Positions 43,655 through 54,125 of a stretch of DNA of 64,000 nucleotides are shown here, in pieces. Every line of letters begins with the position of its first letter. Positions within the stretch are counted from its first letter, which is position 1. Below the pieces are notes generated by a model. It had not been told where the DNA came from. It did not search any database and saw nothing but the letters and a program-made list of their open reading frames with translations. Source of the DNA: Liopterus haemorrhoidalis (taxonomy: Eukaryota; Arthropoda; Insecta; Coleoptera; Dytiscidae); NCBI GenBank assembly GCA_963971575.1, contig OZ020617.1:39528606-39592605 (forward strand), written 5' to 3'. A program made the position numbers and the translations under genes.

Positions 43655-44290
43655 AGTAGGACTCATCATCAGTCTTTCAAATACCTGGGCACCATGTTAA
43701 ATCAAGAGAATATGATACAGCAGGAAATTACGAATAGAATTAAAGCTGCAAATGCATTGTATTTTACACTTCAAAACGAAACTCTTGTCGAGGAGCACCA
43801 AAATCAGGTTATACCAAGTTATAGTACGTCCCGTACTTATGTATGGCTCCGAAACATGGGACCTTAACAAAGCGAGATCAACAACAACTCATAGTTTTCG
43901 AAAATAAAATATTACGCAGAATATTTGGTCCCATTCAAATTAATGGTGAATGGAGAATCCGTAAGAACAAAGATATCCGAGAACTGTATTCAAAGCCAAG
44001 TATCACTCAAGAACTCAGAAGCAGACGATTATAGTGGATAGGACACGTTATGAGGATAAGGGAGGACAGAATGCTTAGGAAGATGCGGGAAGGAAGAGCG
44101 AATACCCGTCGACCAGTGAGAAGACCTCGCAAGAGATGGAGAGCTCAGCTAACCGAAGATCTAACAAGTATTGGTACACGGGGTACTTGGCAAGACTTGA
44201 CAATGAATAGATCGATATGGTGGGTTTATGTGAGTGAGGCCAAAAGTCAAGCTGACTGATAGTGCCCAAAGGAGAAGAAGAAGATTATTA
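43655..44290 (+). pseudogene. RTE-type non-LTR C-terminus
   Basis: The plus strand begins SFKYLGTMLNQENMIQQEI and continues with NRIKAANALYFTLQ. After frameshifts come LIVFENKILRRIFGPIQING and RRLXWIGHVMRIREDRMLRK, then RRPVRRPRKRWRAQLTEDL and a stop before a GAAGAAGAAGA tail. This order (YLG, 'RRIFGP', 'GHV.R', 'GRPRKRW') is the C-terminal tail of RTE/BovB-type elements. RT catalytic motifs are missing. It starts right after the Tigger's TA-rich flank. Confidence 0.82.
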
Positions 44291-45179
44291 GATCTAGATT
44301 AGAACTATTGCTCCAACAAGCCTCTAATCTGTTTATACATGTTTATATAAATAGACAATCCTAAATAGCTTGACAAGTTGACTATACATTTATCTAACTT
44401 TAATTCTCGTATTGATTAATGTTAATGTAACCCATTAACAAAGCAAAAAATATTTCTTTAAAACAAATAATATTTCGTTTTGCTTCAAGTCACAATCTCC
44501 ATATCTTAAAATTCAGATGTTGAAATAATCCTATTCTGTCAATTCCACTTATTTTTAAGTTGGTAGTTCTGAATATATTAATAAATCGACGTTCAACGTT
44601 GTGTCGTTGGAACGTTTGAGTGAGTTGATTTATGAAAATTACTGAAATTCTGCCTGTTAAACAAGAATATTGTCTGGCTTTAGGCGATATTTTAAAGAAA
44701 AATATTTCTTATAAAGCCAGAAAAAGGAATAATTTAACACAGGAGACTATTAGCAAAAAAATTTAAAACAAAACGATCTTAACATTCCCTCGTTTCGAAT
44801 TAAAGTTCGGTTAAATCGTTACTAATTGCGAAGAAAAAACTTAAACAGCGTTAACTTTAACACTGATAACATAATAGAGCAATAACTAAAGTGGAATGTT
44901 AACTAAAAACTTTCTTAGGTTAGTTCAGTAAATTTATTAAGATGACGCTAAATGTAGGTTACGGAATTGCGGATGTAATAAGAAACAACGTTTTCACAAA
45001 CCGTTCTGATTAGTTTTGTTTCTGTCAAATGAAACCATTTTAATCTTCGAGGAACTGAATTTAATCAGAATTGAAAATAATTATTCTTTACTATCGATTT
45101 ATTAGTTCTTAAATACAAATAGCTAGCTCATAGCGTATCTATCTCTACATAGCAGGTTCAAATATACAGATTTTAAATT
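44291..45179. other. no gene recognised
   Basis: AT-rich; the only structure seen is an imperfect hairpin near 44.68-44.72 kb (TCTGGCTTTAGGCGATATTT...ATAAAGCCAGA). Confidence 0.5.
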
Positions 45180-45650
45180 TGACCCAACATATCGAGGACG
45201 GATATGATCGTAAACAAATAACGGGTGTAGTTTTTATCGACTGGACACCTGCATACGACACAATAAACCATTAAAACTCCTATCAAAAATTTTACTATCT
45301 GACAAAAGATTGCCAATTAACATCTCTTTTGAAATTGATCGTACAGAATAAAAAATTTTTTGTTACTATTTGTTAAGATAAAACAGCCGTTGGACAACAC
45401 TTACACTTAAGATCAACTAATATCTCTAGATGAAGAGGTTGAAGCTTCTACCTCTCTTTTGAAGAGGTAGAATCCACACTAATAAAAACTCTCGACGCCC
45501 TTCCTAGCCAAATCCAAGCAAGACCCAAACTTGCACATATCATTTGCGAAATGGAAGGAGGCAAAATGGGAGCTGAATATTATCTGGAGATGTGAAAAAT
45601 TAATGAACTGCAAAACGCCCAAATACCTCGGAGTAGTACTGAAGAATTAC
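45180..45650 (+). pseudogene. jockey-type reverse transcriptase fragments
   Basis: The plus strand reads HIEDGYDRKQITGVVFIDW then TPAYDTIN (palm motif A) at about 45.19-45.27 kb. After a gap, REAKRELN-type sequence (KWKEAKWELNIIWRCEKL) and TPKYLGVVL follow at 45.55-45.65 kb. The region between, with motif C, is lost. It abuts a different, CR1-like fragment. Confidence 0.65.
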
Positions 45651-45654
45651 ATAT

Positions 45655-45801
45655 TTTGCTTTTCTTCACTCCATCCTTCAATTTGTAATAATATTCTGGG
45701 GAAGCGCTCCTGGTGGTTTACCTATATTCAGAAATCAAAAAAAGGCCATTCGAATTTTAGGTTCTGCTAAGTACAGGGACCATTGTAGACCCCTATTTTT
45801 A
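45655..45801 (+). pseudogene. CR1-like non-LTR ORF2, left piece
   Basis: The plus frame reads FVIIFWGSAPGGLPIFRNQK and KAIRILGSAKYRDHCRPLF, the C-terminal segment found after the RT in CR1-like elements. The frame is cut after RPLF by the GT-rich element and resumes at 50367. Confidence 0.8.
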
Positions 45802-46220
45802 CTTGTATGACCTTAATATATAAGGGGCAAGTATTGTAATCGCGAAAATTTTCGATGTCGAGATTTTGACTGATGTCCACGTTTCATGGTCCAGGGAGTG
45901 CCGTCCGTATGTGTGTGTGTCTGTGTGTGTGTATACACGATAACTCAAGAATGGTTTACCTTAAGACAGTTCGTTCTGGTACTAAAAAATTCTCCTATTA
46001 ATTGGGAAGAACTCTATTGTTTTTTATGAAAATCCGAAACCGGAAAAGGAAGTTATTAAACTTTAAATTTTTTTAAAATTCGTAACTAGTAAACCAAGCC
46101 TTGGACAAAAATTTGTATAGAACATAATTTGATGTATTTTTGAAGATTTACCTTAAACTCTTAATTTTTTTTTATATTTTTTTATTGTGTTTTTAATTTT
46201 TTTTTAATTTTATTTATTAT

Positions 46221-46430
46221 TGTAACATACGTGGAAATAAGGAAGTATATATGATTTAATTAACACATATATTGATGATTCCAAATAAATATACAACACA
46301 AAACATAATACAGATACACAATTATATTTTACACTATTAACTGTCATTTCAATTGTTCTACATAACAATAACAACGGTAACTTATTGGTTACCTAGGAAT
46401 GTTGATTGCGAGATATGATCTGCTCCAACA
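46221..46430 (-). repeat. Copia 3' LTR, 210 bp
   Basis: On the minus strand it starts TGTTGGAGCAGATCATATC and ends GTATGTTACA. Identical to the 5' LTR. Confidence 0.95.
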
Positions 46431-46441
46431 CTCCCCCTCAA
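46431..46441 (-). promoter_or_regulatory. polypurine tract of Copia
   Basis: The minus strand reads TGAGGGGGAG immediately before the 3' LTR, the expected site for plus-strand DNA priming. Confidence 0.85.
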
Positions 46442-46522
46442 TCAACATATACGTAAAATTGAACATCAACCTTACATATGTGACAGTGACAGACGTCAAA
46501 ATTTCTTTGTCATTTGTTTCCT

Positions 46523-49500
46523 TCAGTCTGTCAAATTCATTTTGTCAACACATGACACATGTTTGGAACATGTCAAACTTTTAGTAAAAATATCCGCTGT
46601 CATTTCTTGAGTCGGTATATATTCCACTTCAATTTTCCCAGTGTCTATAACTTCTCGGATAAAATGGTGTCTTACATCAATATGCTTGGTTCTTGCGTGA
46701 AACATATTGTTTTCTGCAAGAAGTCCAGCCCCCATATTGTCACAATAAATTTTGATTTTTGTTCCACCAATATCCAGTTCCTGCAGCAAATTTCTCAAAT
46801 ATATTGCCTCCTTAGCTGCTTCTACCAAGGCCATATATTCCGCCTCCGTGCTGGATAATGCGACGGTGCGTTGCTTCCTTGCCTCCCAACTAATTGGTGC
46901 TCCGGCAAGTACAAAGGTGTACCCCGTGTAAGATCTTCTGTCTATTACACAGGAAGCCCAATCTGCATCTGAGTAACCAATCAAATCTTGTTTTTTCTGA
47001 CTATATTTAATTCTGTATTCCATTGTTCCCTTGAGGTATCGGAGTATTCGTTTTGCCGCTAACCAATGCTCCTTTCCATAACACGTATTGAACTGACTTA
47101 GGTAGTTGACCGCGTATGAGATATCAGGTCGTGTTCCGACAGCCAAATACATTAAACTTCCGATCAAATTCTGATAAGGGTATTTGTCCATATTTTCCGA
47201 ATTTGATTTCGCCTTCTGCAATTTTAAATTAGTTTCCAAGGGAGTTTTCAAGGGCTTAGAATTTTCCATACCGAAACGACTTAAGAGATCTTTGATGAAA
47301 TGTTTTTGACTCATTATCACCTCCCCCTTTTCGGTTTGTGTAAATTCAAGACCTAAACAGTGCTTTATTTTTCCTAGATCTTTTACTTCGACCTTGTTGT
47401 TCAGTGTTCTTTTAAAACGATTTATTTTTTCTATATTATTACTTGCAATAATTATATCATCCACAAAAATTGAGATGATAATAATATCGTTTCCTTCCTG
47501 ATTATAATAAATGCAAGGATCCGTTTTTAACTGCTTTAAATTTAATTCCTTTAAGGTTTTATCTAATTTTTTATTCCATTGCCTACCTGATTGTTTGAGT
47601 CCATACATTGATTTTAACAGTAGGCATGTTTTTCTTCCATTCTTCTTCATTTCTCCTAACCATTCCTGAGCTTTTTCTTTAATTTTTCTATCTTCCTTAC
47701 TATATTTAATTATCTCAGTTAACGATTCTTCTAATTGTTCTGGTACCTTCAAGTAAATTTCCTTATCAATATCTCCATTCAAGTATGCAGTTTTTATATC
47801 AATCTGATGAACAATTAACTTGAATTGAGCAGCTAATGCCATGATAAGTCGTACAGATTTCAGTCTTACAACAGGAGCAAAAGTTTTATTAAAATCTGTT
47901 CCATATTCCTGGCTATATCCCTTCGCAACTAATCTTGCTTTCCTTCTCTCTATGTTTCCATCCAAATTATATTTGTTGGTTAATATCAGTCGACAACCAA
48001 CTTCTTTTCTGTTTTCTGGCAAATCTACTATTTTCCACGTTTCGTTTTTCAACATAGAAACAAATTCTTCGCAAATTGCCTGTTTCCATTCTTTTCTGTC
48101 TTCGCTATTTAAAGCTTCTCTGACATTCACTTCTGCTGCACTTGTATGTTCGTCTGGCTTATTTTGCATTAAATTAAATTGCTTTTTTGGTCTTCCTACT
48201 TTCCCTGTTCTTAAAATACTTGGTCTTCCTCGGCCTTTTTTCATTTCAACTTCAATTTCCGGTTGTTGGTCTTCATAGGGCGAGTCTTCGTTTATTGAAT
48301 GTACATCTTGTTCATCTCTACCAATTTCTTCAATTCCTGTTTCAAAATCTTGGTTTTCAGTTTCTTTTATTTTTACCAAAGGTATTTCTAAATCATCATC
48401 TTCACTCTCGACGCGTTCCTGATTTTCGGTTTGTTTTTCTACAAAATTTTTATATTCCTTAAATGCTCTTAAACAATCACTCTTGTGTCTTAAAAATTTT
48501 ACTTCACACCATCTACTTTTGTCATCAGTAAAAGTAATGAAATATTTACTTCCACCTAATGATTGTACTCGCATTGGTCCACAAATGTCGCTATGTATAA
48601 TGTGTAACAAATTTTCAGATATTCTTTCCGATTTTCTTGGAAATGGTTTCTGCGACATTTTTCCTTTTATACATGTTTCACATGTTGGTAATTTCCTTTC
48701 AGAACCAATATTCAAACCTTTAACAAGCCCATAATTTTCCATTTCCAACAGAGTTCTTTCATTTACGTGTCCCAATCTATCATGCCATAATTTTAATTTG
48801 GAATTTTCATTTACTATTTGTGCATTTTCTCTTTGTTCTTTAATTACATATAAATTATTTAATCTTTCAGCAATGAAAATTGTAACCCCATTTTTAATTA
48901 TTTTGGCTACATTTCTTTGAAATTCCACAGTACAGCCATTATCTGTTAGCTTTGAGACGGACATTAAATTCATTCTTAGATCTGGAACGTGTAAAGAATT
49001 TTTTAAAATAATTTCGTTTGTATATTTACCTGTTCCCACGATCATTTTGACATCTCCTTTTCCTTTTATTTCGGATGTCATTTGGTTTGCCAAATTGATG
49101 ACATCAACAGTTTCCTCATAGTTCCTAAATTTGTTCTGATCCGCACACATGTGCGAAGTACTTCTACTATCTAGGCACCAGATATTGCATTTAGATTTAA
49201 AATTTTCATTTATATTGCAATATCCAATATTTTCCGGTTCCGAAAAATTTTCGTGTTCACTAAGTAAATTAAATGATTTATCATTTTTTGTATAATGATA
49301 ATTTTGTTTTCTACATTCGCTGCGTTTATGTCCCATAATTCCACAGCCATGACATTTAAATTGAAATTTTGATATGAATATACATATAAAAAATATACAT
49401 ATTTTATTATATGAATATTTTTTCTTGTTCACAATCATCGCACCAGAAGTATTATAATTATCGCGTTCCTTCCGTGCTTCAAATTCTTCAACGATCTTAA

Positions 49501-50041
49501 TTTTCAAATTTTCCAATTTTGGGAGATCGTCACGAGATTCAATTGCGCATCTGAAATTTTCCATGAAATCTGGCAAACTGTATAATAGTATTATAACCAG
49601 AAGGTCTTCATTTATATCCAGATTCATTTCAAGAAGTTTGTCCACATTTTCCGCAAAACTTCGTAAATAATCCCTTATATTTTCATTTTCCTTCATTTTC
49701 GAGAAAAGTAATTGTTTTAGAAGAGTCGCTTTCCTGGCTGGTCCTCTTGATTGATATATGTCGTGCAACTTCCGCCATATTTCATTTGAGGTTACACAGC
49801 CCTTTATTTGGCGTAATTCCGATGGACTTATTGATAAAATTAGATCAGATTTTGCCTTCTGATCAGCATCTTCCCATTTTTCAATTAGTGCATCATTAGC
49901 AGCATCGCCATCAACTTTTGCAGGTTTCTTCCTTTTCCCACAAACATAATTCCAAGTTTCGTTCCTTATAAGTAATGCTTCCACTTGTATCTTCCAAGTA
50001 TCGAAGTTGTCTGGTTTTAATTTTTCAATTTTTATACTCAT
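46523..50041 (-). CDS. Copia gag-pol polyprotein with integrase core deleted, 1172 aa
   Basis: Single ORF from the ATG at 50041. Domains by residue: gag about 1-200; zinc knuckle C230-C233-H238-C243; protease site DSR at 291-293 (family DSG/DSA); integrase zinc finger H420, H425, C454, C457; integrase first Asp in HSDICGP (D485). The frame then jumps near residue 540 from VEKQTEN to an acidic linker, so the segment with the second Asp and the Glu is missing. RT follows: motif A QIDIKTAYLNG (D748), motif C FVDD at 859-862. RNase H: SDADW (D1025), STEAEY, CDN (D1101), HIDVRHH. At about 1170 aa it is shorter than usual Copia polyproteins (near 1400). Residues about 208-228 are an odd hydrophobic AT-rich insert just before the zinc knuckle. 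RT and RNase H look intact; integrase and perhaps protease would have to be supplied in trans. Confidence 0.93.
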   Translation of the reverse strand: MSIKIEKLKPDNFDTWKIQVEALLIRNETWNYVCGKRKKPAKVDGDAANDALIEKWEDADQKAKSDLILSISPSELRQIKGCVTSNEIWRKLHDIYQSRGPARKATLLKQLLFSKMKENENIRDYLRSFAENVDKLLEMNLDINEDLLVIILLYSLPDFMENFRCAIESRDDLPKLENLKIKIVEEFEARKERDNYNTSGAMIVNKKKYSYNKICIFFICIFISKFQFKCHGCGIMGHKRSECRKQNYHYTKNDKSFNLLSEHENFSEPENIGYCNINENFKSKCNIWCLDSRSTSHMCADQNKFRNYEETVDVINLANQMTSEIKGKGDVKMIVGTGKYTNEIILKNSLHVPDLRMNLMSVSKLTDNGCTVEFQRNVAKIIKNGVTIFIAERLNNLYVIKEQRENAQIVNENSKLKLWHDRLGHVNERTLLEMENYGLVKGLNIGSERKLPTCETCIKGKMSQKPFPRKSERISENLLHIIHSDICGPMRVQSLGGSKYFITFTDDKSRWCEVKFLRHKSDCLRAFKEYKNFVEKQTENQERVESEDDDLEIPLVKIKETENQDFETGIEEIGRDEQDVHSINEDSPYEDQQPEIEVEMKKGRGRPSILRTGKVGRPKKQFNLMQNKPDEHTSAAEVNVREALNSEDRKEWKQAICEEFVSMLKNETWKIVDLPENRKEVGCRLILTNKYNLDGNIERRKARLVAKGYSQEYGTDFNKTFAPVVRLKSVRLIMALAAQFKLIVHQIDIKTAYLNGDIDKEIYLKVPEQLEESLTEIIKYSKEDRKIKEKAQEWLGEMKKNGRKTCLLLKSMYGLKQSGRQWNKKLDKTLKELNLKQLKTDPCIYYNQEGNDIIIISIFVDDIIIASNNIEKINRFKRTLNNKVEVKDLGKIKHCLGLEFTQTEKGEVIMSQKHFIKDLLSRFGMENSKPLKTPLETNLKLQKAKSNSENMDKYPYQNLIGSLMYLAVGTRPDISYAVNYLSQFNTCYGKEHWLAAKRILRYLKGTMEYRIKYSQKKQDLIGYSDADWASCVIDRRSYTGYTFVLAGAPISWEARKQRTVALSSTEAEYMALVEAAKEAIYLRNLLQELDIGGTKIKIYCDNMGAGLLAENNMFHARTKHIDVRHHFIREVIDTGKIEVEYIPTQEMTADIFTKSLTCSKHVSCVDKMNLTD

Positions 50042-50090
50042 TGTTCCAACGTTCGATATTTTTTATTAAATACTTTTTAAAAAATATATA

Positions 50091-50104
50091 GGCCCATAAC
50101 CTAT
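50091..50104 (-). promoter_or_regulatory. Copia primer-binding site (initiator tRNA-Met fragment type)
   Basis: Directly inside the 5' LTR the minus strand reads AGGTTATGGGCC. It matches the internal, half-tRNA initiator-Met primer used by Drosophila copia, which supports the family assignment and orientation. Confidence 0.8.
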
Positions 50105-50314
50105 TGTAACATACGTGGAAATAAGGAAGTATATATGATTTAATTAACACATATATTGATGATTCCAAATAAATATACAACACAAAACATAATACAGATA
50201 CACAATTATATTTTACACTATTAACTGTCATTTCAATTGTTCTACATAACAATAACAACGGTAACTTATTGGTTACCTAGGAATGTTGATTGCGAGATAT
50301 GATCTGCTCCAACA
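50105..50314 (-). repeat. Copia 5' LTR, 210 bp
   Basis: Identical to the 3' LTR over all 210 bp by eye. It should carry the promoter for the minus-strand transcript. Confidence 0.95.
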
Positions 50315-50366
50315 TTTATTTTTTTATGTGAGGGCAAGTCTAGCGGAGGTCTCTCTTCGCCACTGG

Positions 50367-50832
50367 TTTAAATTAAGGATTCTAACTTTACCAGCAGTGT
50401 ACACGCTAGAATGTCTACTTTATATTAAAGCTAATATCAGGAGATTCTACTCTCATAAAGATCTACATAGACATTTAACTCGACACAGGAACAATTTAGA
50501 TCTCCCAAAGTGTCGTCTATTACGAACACAATCAAACCATATTTATAAAGGACTTAAAATGTTTAATTCTCTGAACGAAAAAGTACATGGCCTACCCACT
50601 TTTCGTTTCAAGGGATTAATTAAAAATCATTTATTGGCTGTACTCCCTTGTACCATCGACGTGGCTATGTCAAATTTATTGGATATCCGAGTTCCTTGAG
50701 ATAATAATGGATACATGTACTGTTTTATGTATCGCTGTATGTTTTGATGTTATTATTGTTTATTCTACGCATCATTGTATTTTTGTTTCGACTTGGTGTA
50801 ACAATTTATATGTTGTAATAACCTTTTAATAA
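50367..50832 (+). pseudogene. CR1-like non-LTR ORF2, right piece and 3' end
   Basis: The plus frame continues from the left piece: KLRILTLPAVYTLECLLYIK, then LDLPKCRLLRTQSNHIYKGL, MFNSLNEKVHGLPTFRFKGL and IKNHLLAV, stopping at 50699. A short 3' UTR ends in AATAAATTATTATTATT, a TTA-type tail that then hosts an R4/Dong-like insertion. Joining CTA TTT (left) to AAA TTA AGG (right) makes one continuous frame, showing where the GT-rich element went in. Confidence 0.85.
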
Positions 50833-50847
50833 ATTATTATTATTATT

Positions 50848-50900
50848 GGGGTTTGTCAGGTCTTGACTAGCGTCCACTAATCGCAAACTTCAGCAACCTT
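50848..50900 (-). mobile_element. 53-bp R4/Dong-like 3' end in (TTA)n
   Basis: GGGGTTTGTCAGGTCTTGAC and the next 33 bp match 174-226 with two mismatches visible by eye. It directly follows (TTA)5 at 50833-50847. It is an extremely 5'-truncated insertion of the same family as 172-1225. Confidence 0.85.
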
Positions 50901-51689
50901 GTTATTTTTATTTTTCTTTCTTTATAAATAATCACGGACTTAGTCCTCGGCTTACAACCGTACGGACCAAAGTCAAGTATCGGCTGCTTTCTTAATATGT
51001 TCCTCGTCTAGTCTAGTATGGTGTGGTGGCATATTATGTTAACGAGGGCAAAAATTGTAGCGATTCTGCTGTTGTGTTGCGTCGGGTTGTTGTGTTTGTT
51101 CTTCTGATGTTTCAGTGTCTGTTAGTTTTCAGGTATAGTTAGTTTATAGGTATAGTATAAAAATATATTTGAACGAAAATACCTCGTGACAGAATTGGTT
51201 CGGGCCGCGGCGCCAAGACTTCGGCAAAGTGTGGAAAACCAATCGTTAAGCAGTAACTGTTGCTGTTAGCCAAGGCCATGCGATAGTCGGTAGATCGGTG
51301 ATTCCCCGTGATTCCGTATAATATACTCGTAAGCAGAACTCTCAAATAGCACTTTTCTATAGGTGCAACTGCCGTGTAATTCTTGTTATTTAAATGTTGC
51401 TTTACTTCCTTCAAATAAATATTCAGAAAAATGGTGGAAAATAAAAACAGAATGAATAATGATATAAATACATAAAGTGCAGCCCGCGTGAATTATACTT
51501 GTTATAAAAATAGCTCGGGGCTGAAATAAGGTGTAAAGAAACGGTCTGGCCAATCGTATAAATACTGGTGTATAAATTTCCGGCATAAAAATGTTGACAT
51601 AGAAATTTCTTAAAAGACATTGACGATGTGCTATGGTGCTACTTTTTTATCCTAGAGGCGTGATACAATGGAAAGGACCTCTGTGTATT
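50901..51689. other. no gene recognised
   Basis: A somewhat GC-richer patch at 51.17-51.33 kb (GGTTCGGGCCGCGGCGCC) and several short minus-strand ORFs without recognisable domains. It could be remnant LTR or UTR sequence; I cannot assign it. Confidence 0.4.
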
Positions 51690-51697
51690 CATTAGAG

Positions 51698-54125
51698 CAG
51701 CGTTTCTCAACCGGGGGGCCGTGAAAGCTTCGTCGGGGGGCCGCGATTCATATAAAATCGAAGCATGAAATTATAATAGAAAAACGCTCAATTTTGCAAG
51801 ATATATTCATAAATATATGACATTTATATTCATTAAAATATACCTTTTAAACTTAAATAAAATAAATTATACTTATTTTGACAACTAATTTAAACTAAAT
51901 AAAACGGTTTGCGTTGGAGGTACTTCAAGTACTTTCAAGTAGGTACGACTTGAACTTGCAATATTTTTTGTTATGCTCCGAGCTACTGTTAGTTAAAGAG
52001 TAAGGATGCGAAAGTGTTCAAAGTGGAAAGCAACTTGGAACAATGGGACACTTGTAAATAAAAATACTTGCAAGCCATTATAGGTAATCGTAACAAATAT
52101 TAAAAACATGTTTATGTAAAAGTTGTTTTTTTTTCAAAAGTTTTATCAAATTATACCCAACACGGCATACGTTCCTATATAAAAAATCGAAGTTGTCCTT
52201 GATATCTTGTACTTCCGGTTTATTCCGAAAATTTAAATAATACCATTCAATTATTTGGGTAAACTCTGGTCACCAAATTTTTTTCCCAACTTGCTCAAAC
52301 ATCGTCTTTTCGAGAAAAATCGTGTTTCCTCTATCTTGATACACCTTGAGATCCCTCCCTCGCTCCCCCCTATATATATATATATATATATATAAAATGT
52401 TCTTCTTTAATCGTCAGTATTAGTTAGGAAAATTAAAAAACAAGTATCATGGTACGTTTCGCGTTTTATTAGTTAACGCATCTTCAGCCAGTAGATAGAA
52501 GCAATCATGGTACACAGTGGTCAGATGGTAAAAGTCCAAAATTTTTGTCAAAAGTTAAAAAAAATGGAAGTCAAGATTTAAAATAATAAAATTCACTGTG
52601 TACGTGTAATGTATGTCAGGTGACTGACATACATTATATATATATATATATAGATCTACAGGACCGGCGGTTGGGAAACACTGCTCCAGATACTATCTGA
52701 CAGATAAGGTTATATGATACTTTCTGTGCTGAATAAATAATTTCATCCCGTCTTTCAATACAAATGTATCTATCGGATAGTTATCTAACGGATAATGAGA
52801 CTGATGTATTGAATTCACTGCTTGGTAATGACATTTATTCAGAAGATAAAGTTCCAGATAACATTATCTATCGGATAGTTACCTAGTGGTTTAAATGAAG
52901 GTGCAAAGACCTGGCCTTAAGGTCATAATGCCCGGTGGGGGGGAGTCACTTTAGCCCTCCAAATGAACCCGTAAATAAAAAAATTAACCTGTATAAGATT
53001 CTCGAGAGATAACTCCAATTATACTCCATTATACTTCCAATAGTAATTTTCATCCCTTTCTGAGATCTCAGAATTATCATTGATAGCCAAAATACATTCT
53101 ATTATCACCTCTGTCCTCCCATTTTACCATATAGGCCGTGTCTCCAACGCTATAGCTCTGAAATTTTAATAAATCCTCAATCAAAATGTATAACTATTTA
53201 TATAAAGATACAAAGTAACAAAATATAAACTATTTTAGATCATGTAGTACCAAGTAACTTCCAAATTTAACGTTATACCTCATCTTCCATAATAAAAAAA
53301 TAGTGTATTGGGCCCGGTAGTTCAATTTCAACCACCTGCATACTATTGATAAAATATTAATATATGTATTTATTCTCATAAAGAATTATTTTAAGCAATT
53401 CTGTTCCTTATTTATTAATTGTTAATGACTATATTCCTTAATGAGCTTTATCAGGATTAACCATCTTGATATGTAGTGATACGTGATTTTTGCAAGTGGC
53501 GTCTTCACTTTTTTCTGACGTTTTTAGTTATGTTTAAGTGATAAAAGTGCAGAAAATACTTGAAATAGTGTGTTATAGTGTGGATTTTAGTGTTTGGACT
53601 CTATGCAGACCAAAATTGGAGCGACTGGAAAGGTATTTGTAGAAATTTTTGTTAATTTTATAATGTAAGTCATTTTATGTAGAATGTGCTTCTATGGACA
53701 ATATAGAAACATATATGTACATGCATACACTATCGGCTATAACTAGAGAAACAAAACTATTTTTTAAATCATTTTCATAAATCCCGATTATTGACTAAAT
53801 GAATATTGAATTATATTGGTATAGCAACAACAATTTATAAGTTAGAACCGGCTCTTAAAAATATTTGTTATACTGGTACAATAAATAAAATAATTAACTT
53901 TCTGCTGCAGCATACCATCTGCATATTTCTTTTGTAAGACTTAATAAAACAATTAAAATAAAACAATTTTTTGTGGTTAAATTTTTTCCTTTGTCCTAGC
54001 TCCCGTGCTTTGTCCCGGTTTAGAGTTTCATAATTATGGTAAGTCTATATATAAATAAAGGGGGTCGCCGACAATACCTAAGTTATTTTGTGGGGTCCCA
54101 TGCCAGAAAAGGTTGAGAAACACTG
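51698..54125. mobile_element. hAT element with perfect TSD, 2.4 kb, no intact transposase
   Basis: Left end CAGCGTTTCTCAACCGGGGG, right end inverse of CAGTGTTTCTCAACCTTTTC. Perfect 8-bp TSD CATTAGAG (51690-51697 and 54126-54133). Subterminal GGGGGCCG / GGGGTCG-type motifs. It shares a long segment (GGAGGTACTTCAAGTA, CGACTTGAA, GAGTAAGGATGCGAA) with 58.85-60.07 kb. The interior contains foreign pieces: (TA)n at 52.37 and 52.64 kb, the hammerhead-like block at 52.45-52.50 kb, and an orphan hAT right end near 52.67 kb. Confidence 0.9.
52448..52494 (-). other. hammerhead-like core motif (possible Penelope-like end)
   Basis: The minus strand reads CTGAAGA, then a stem GCGTT...AACGC closed by an 8-base loop, then GAAAC and GTACC. 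This matches the conserved CUGANGA-stem II-GAAA part of hammerhead ribozymes. A GTACCATGAT copy lies on each side. I could not place a convincing cleavage triplet or stem I, so activity is doubtful. Confidence 0.4.

Larger units (their letters stand above)
46221..50314 (-). mobile_element. full-length Copia LTR retrotransposon, identical LTRs, 4094 bp
   Basis: The two LTRs (46221-46430 and 50105-50314) are 210 bp each and identical by eye. A primer-binding site and a polypurine tract lie in the right places for a minus-strand element. One long ORF fills the interior. The immediate flanks ATTAT and TTTAT match at 4 of 5 positions, an acceptable but imperfect TSD. It sits inside a GT-rich element that sits inside a CR1-like element. 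Identical LTRs argue for a recent insertion or recent gene conversion. Confidence 0.95.
45802..50366. mobile_element. GT-rich dispersed element, copy 2, interrupted by Copia
   Basis: Left part 45802-46220 and right part 50315-50366 together match copy 1 (39859-40361): the initial hairpin, the (GT)n run at 45.91 kb, and the end GTCTAGCGGAGGTCTCTCTT then CACTGG. TTTA is present at both borders (45798-45801, 50367-50370). It lies inside the CR1-like gene and contains the Copia insertion. Confidence 0.85.

Noticed and set aside
43843..44259. Independent small genes at 43843-44034 and 44050-44259
   Set aside because: Both are consecutive pieces of one RTE C-terminus separated by a stop and a frameshift.
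47841..48734. Plus-strand ORFs opposite the Copia polyprotein
   Set aside because: Antisense shadows of a clear minus-strand pol gene with recognised domains.
51170..51420. Possible BEL/Pao or Gypsy 5' region (GGTTCGGGCCGCGGCGCC)
   Set aside because: No LTR pair and no coding sequence supports it.
52650..52675. A separate hAT ending at about 52672 (GGTTGGGAAACACTG)
   Set aside because: No matching left end or 8-bp duplication was found, so it is mentioned only as an orphan end.
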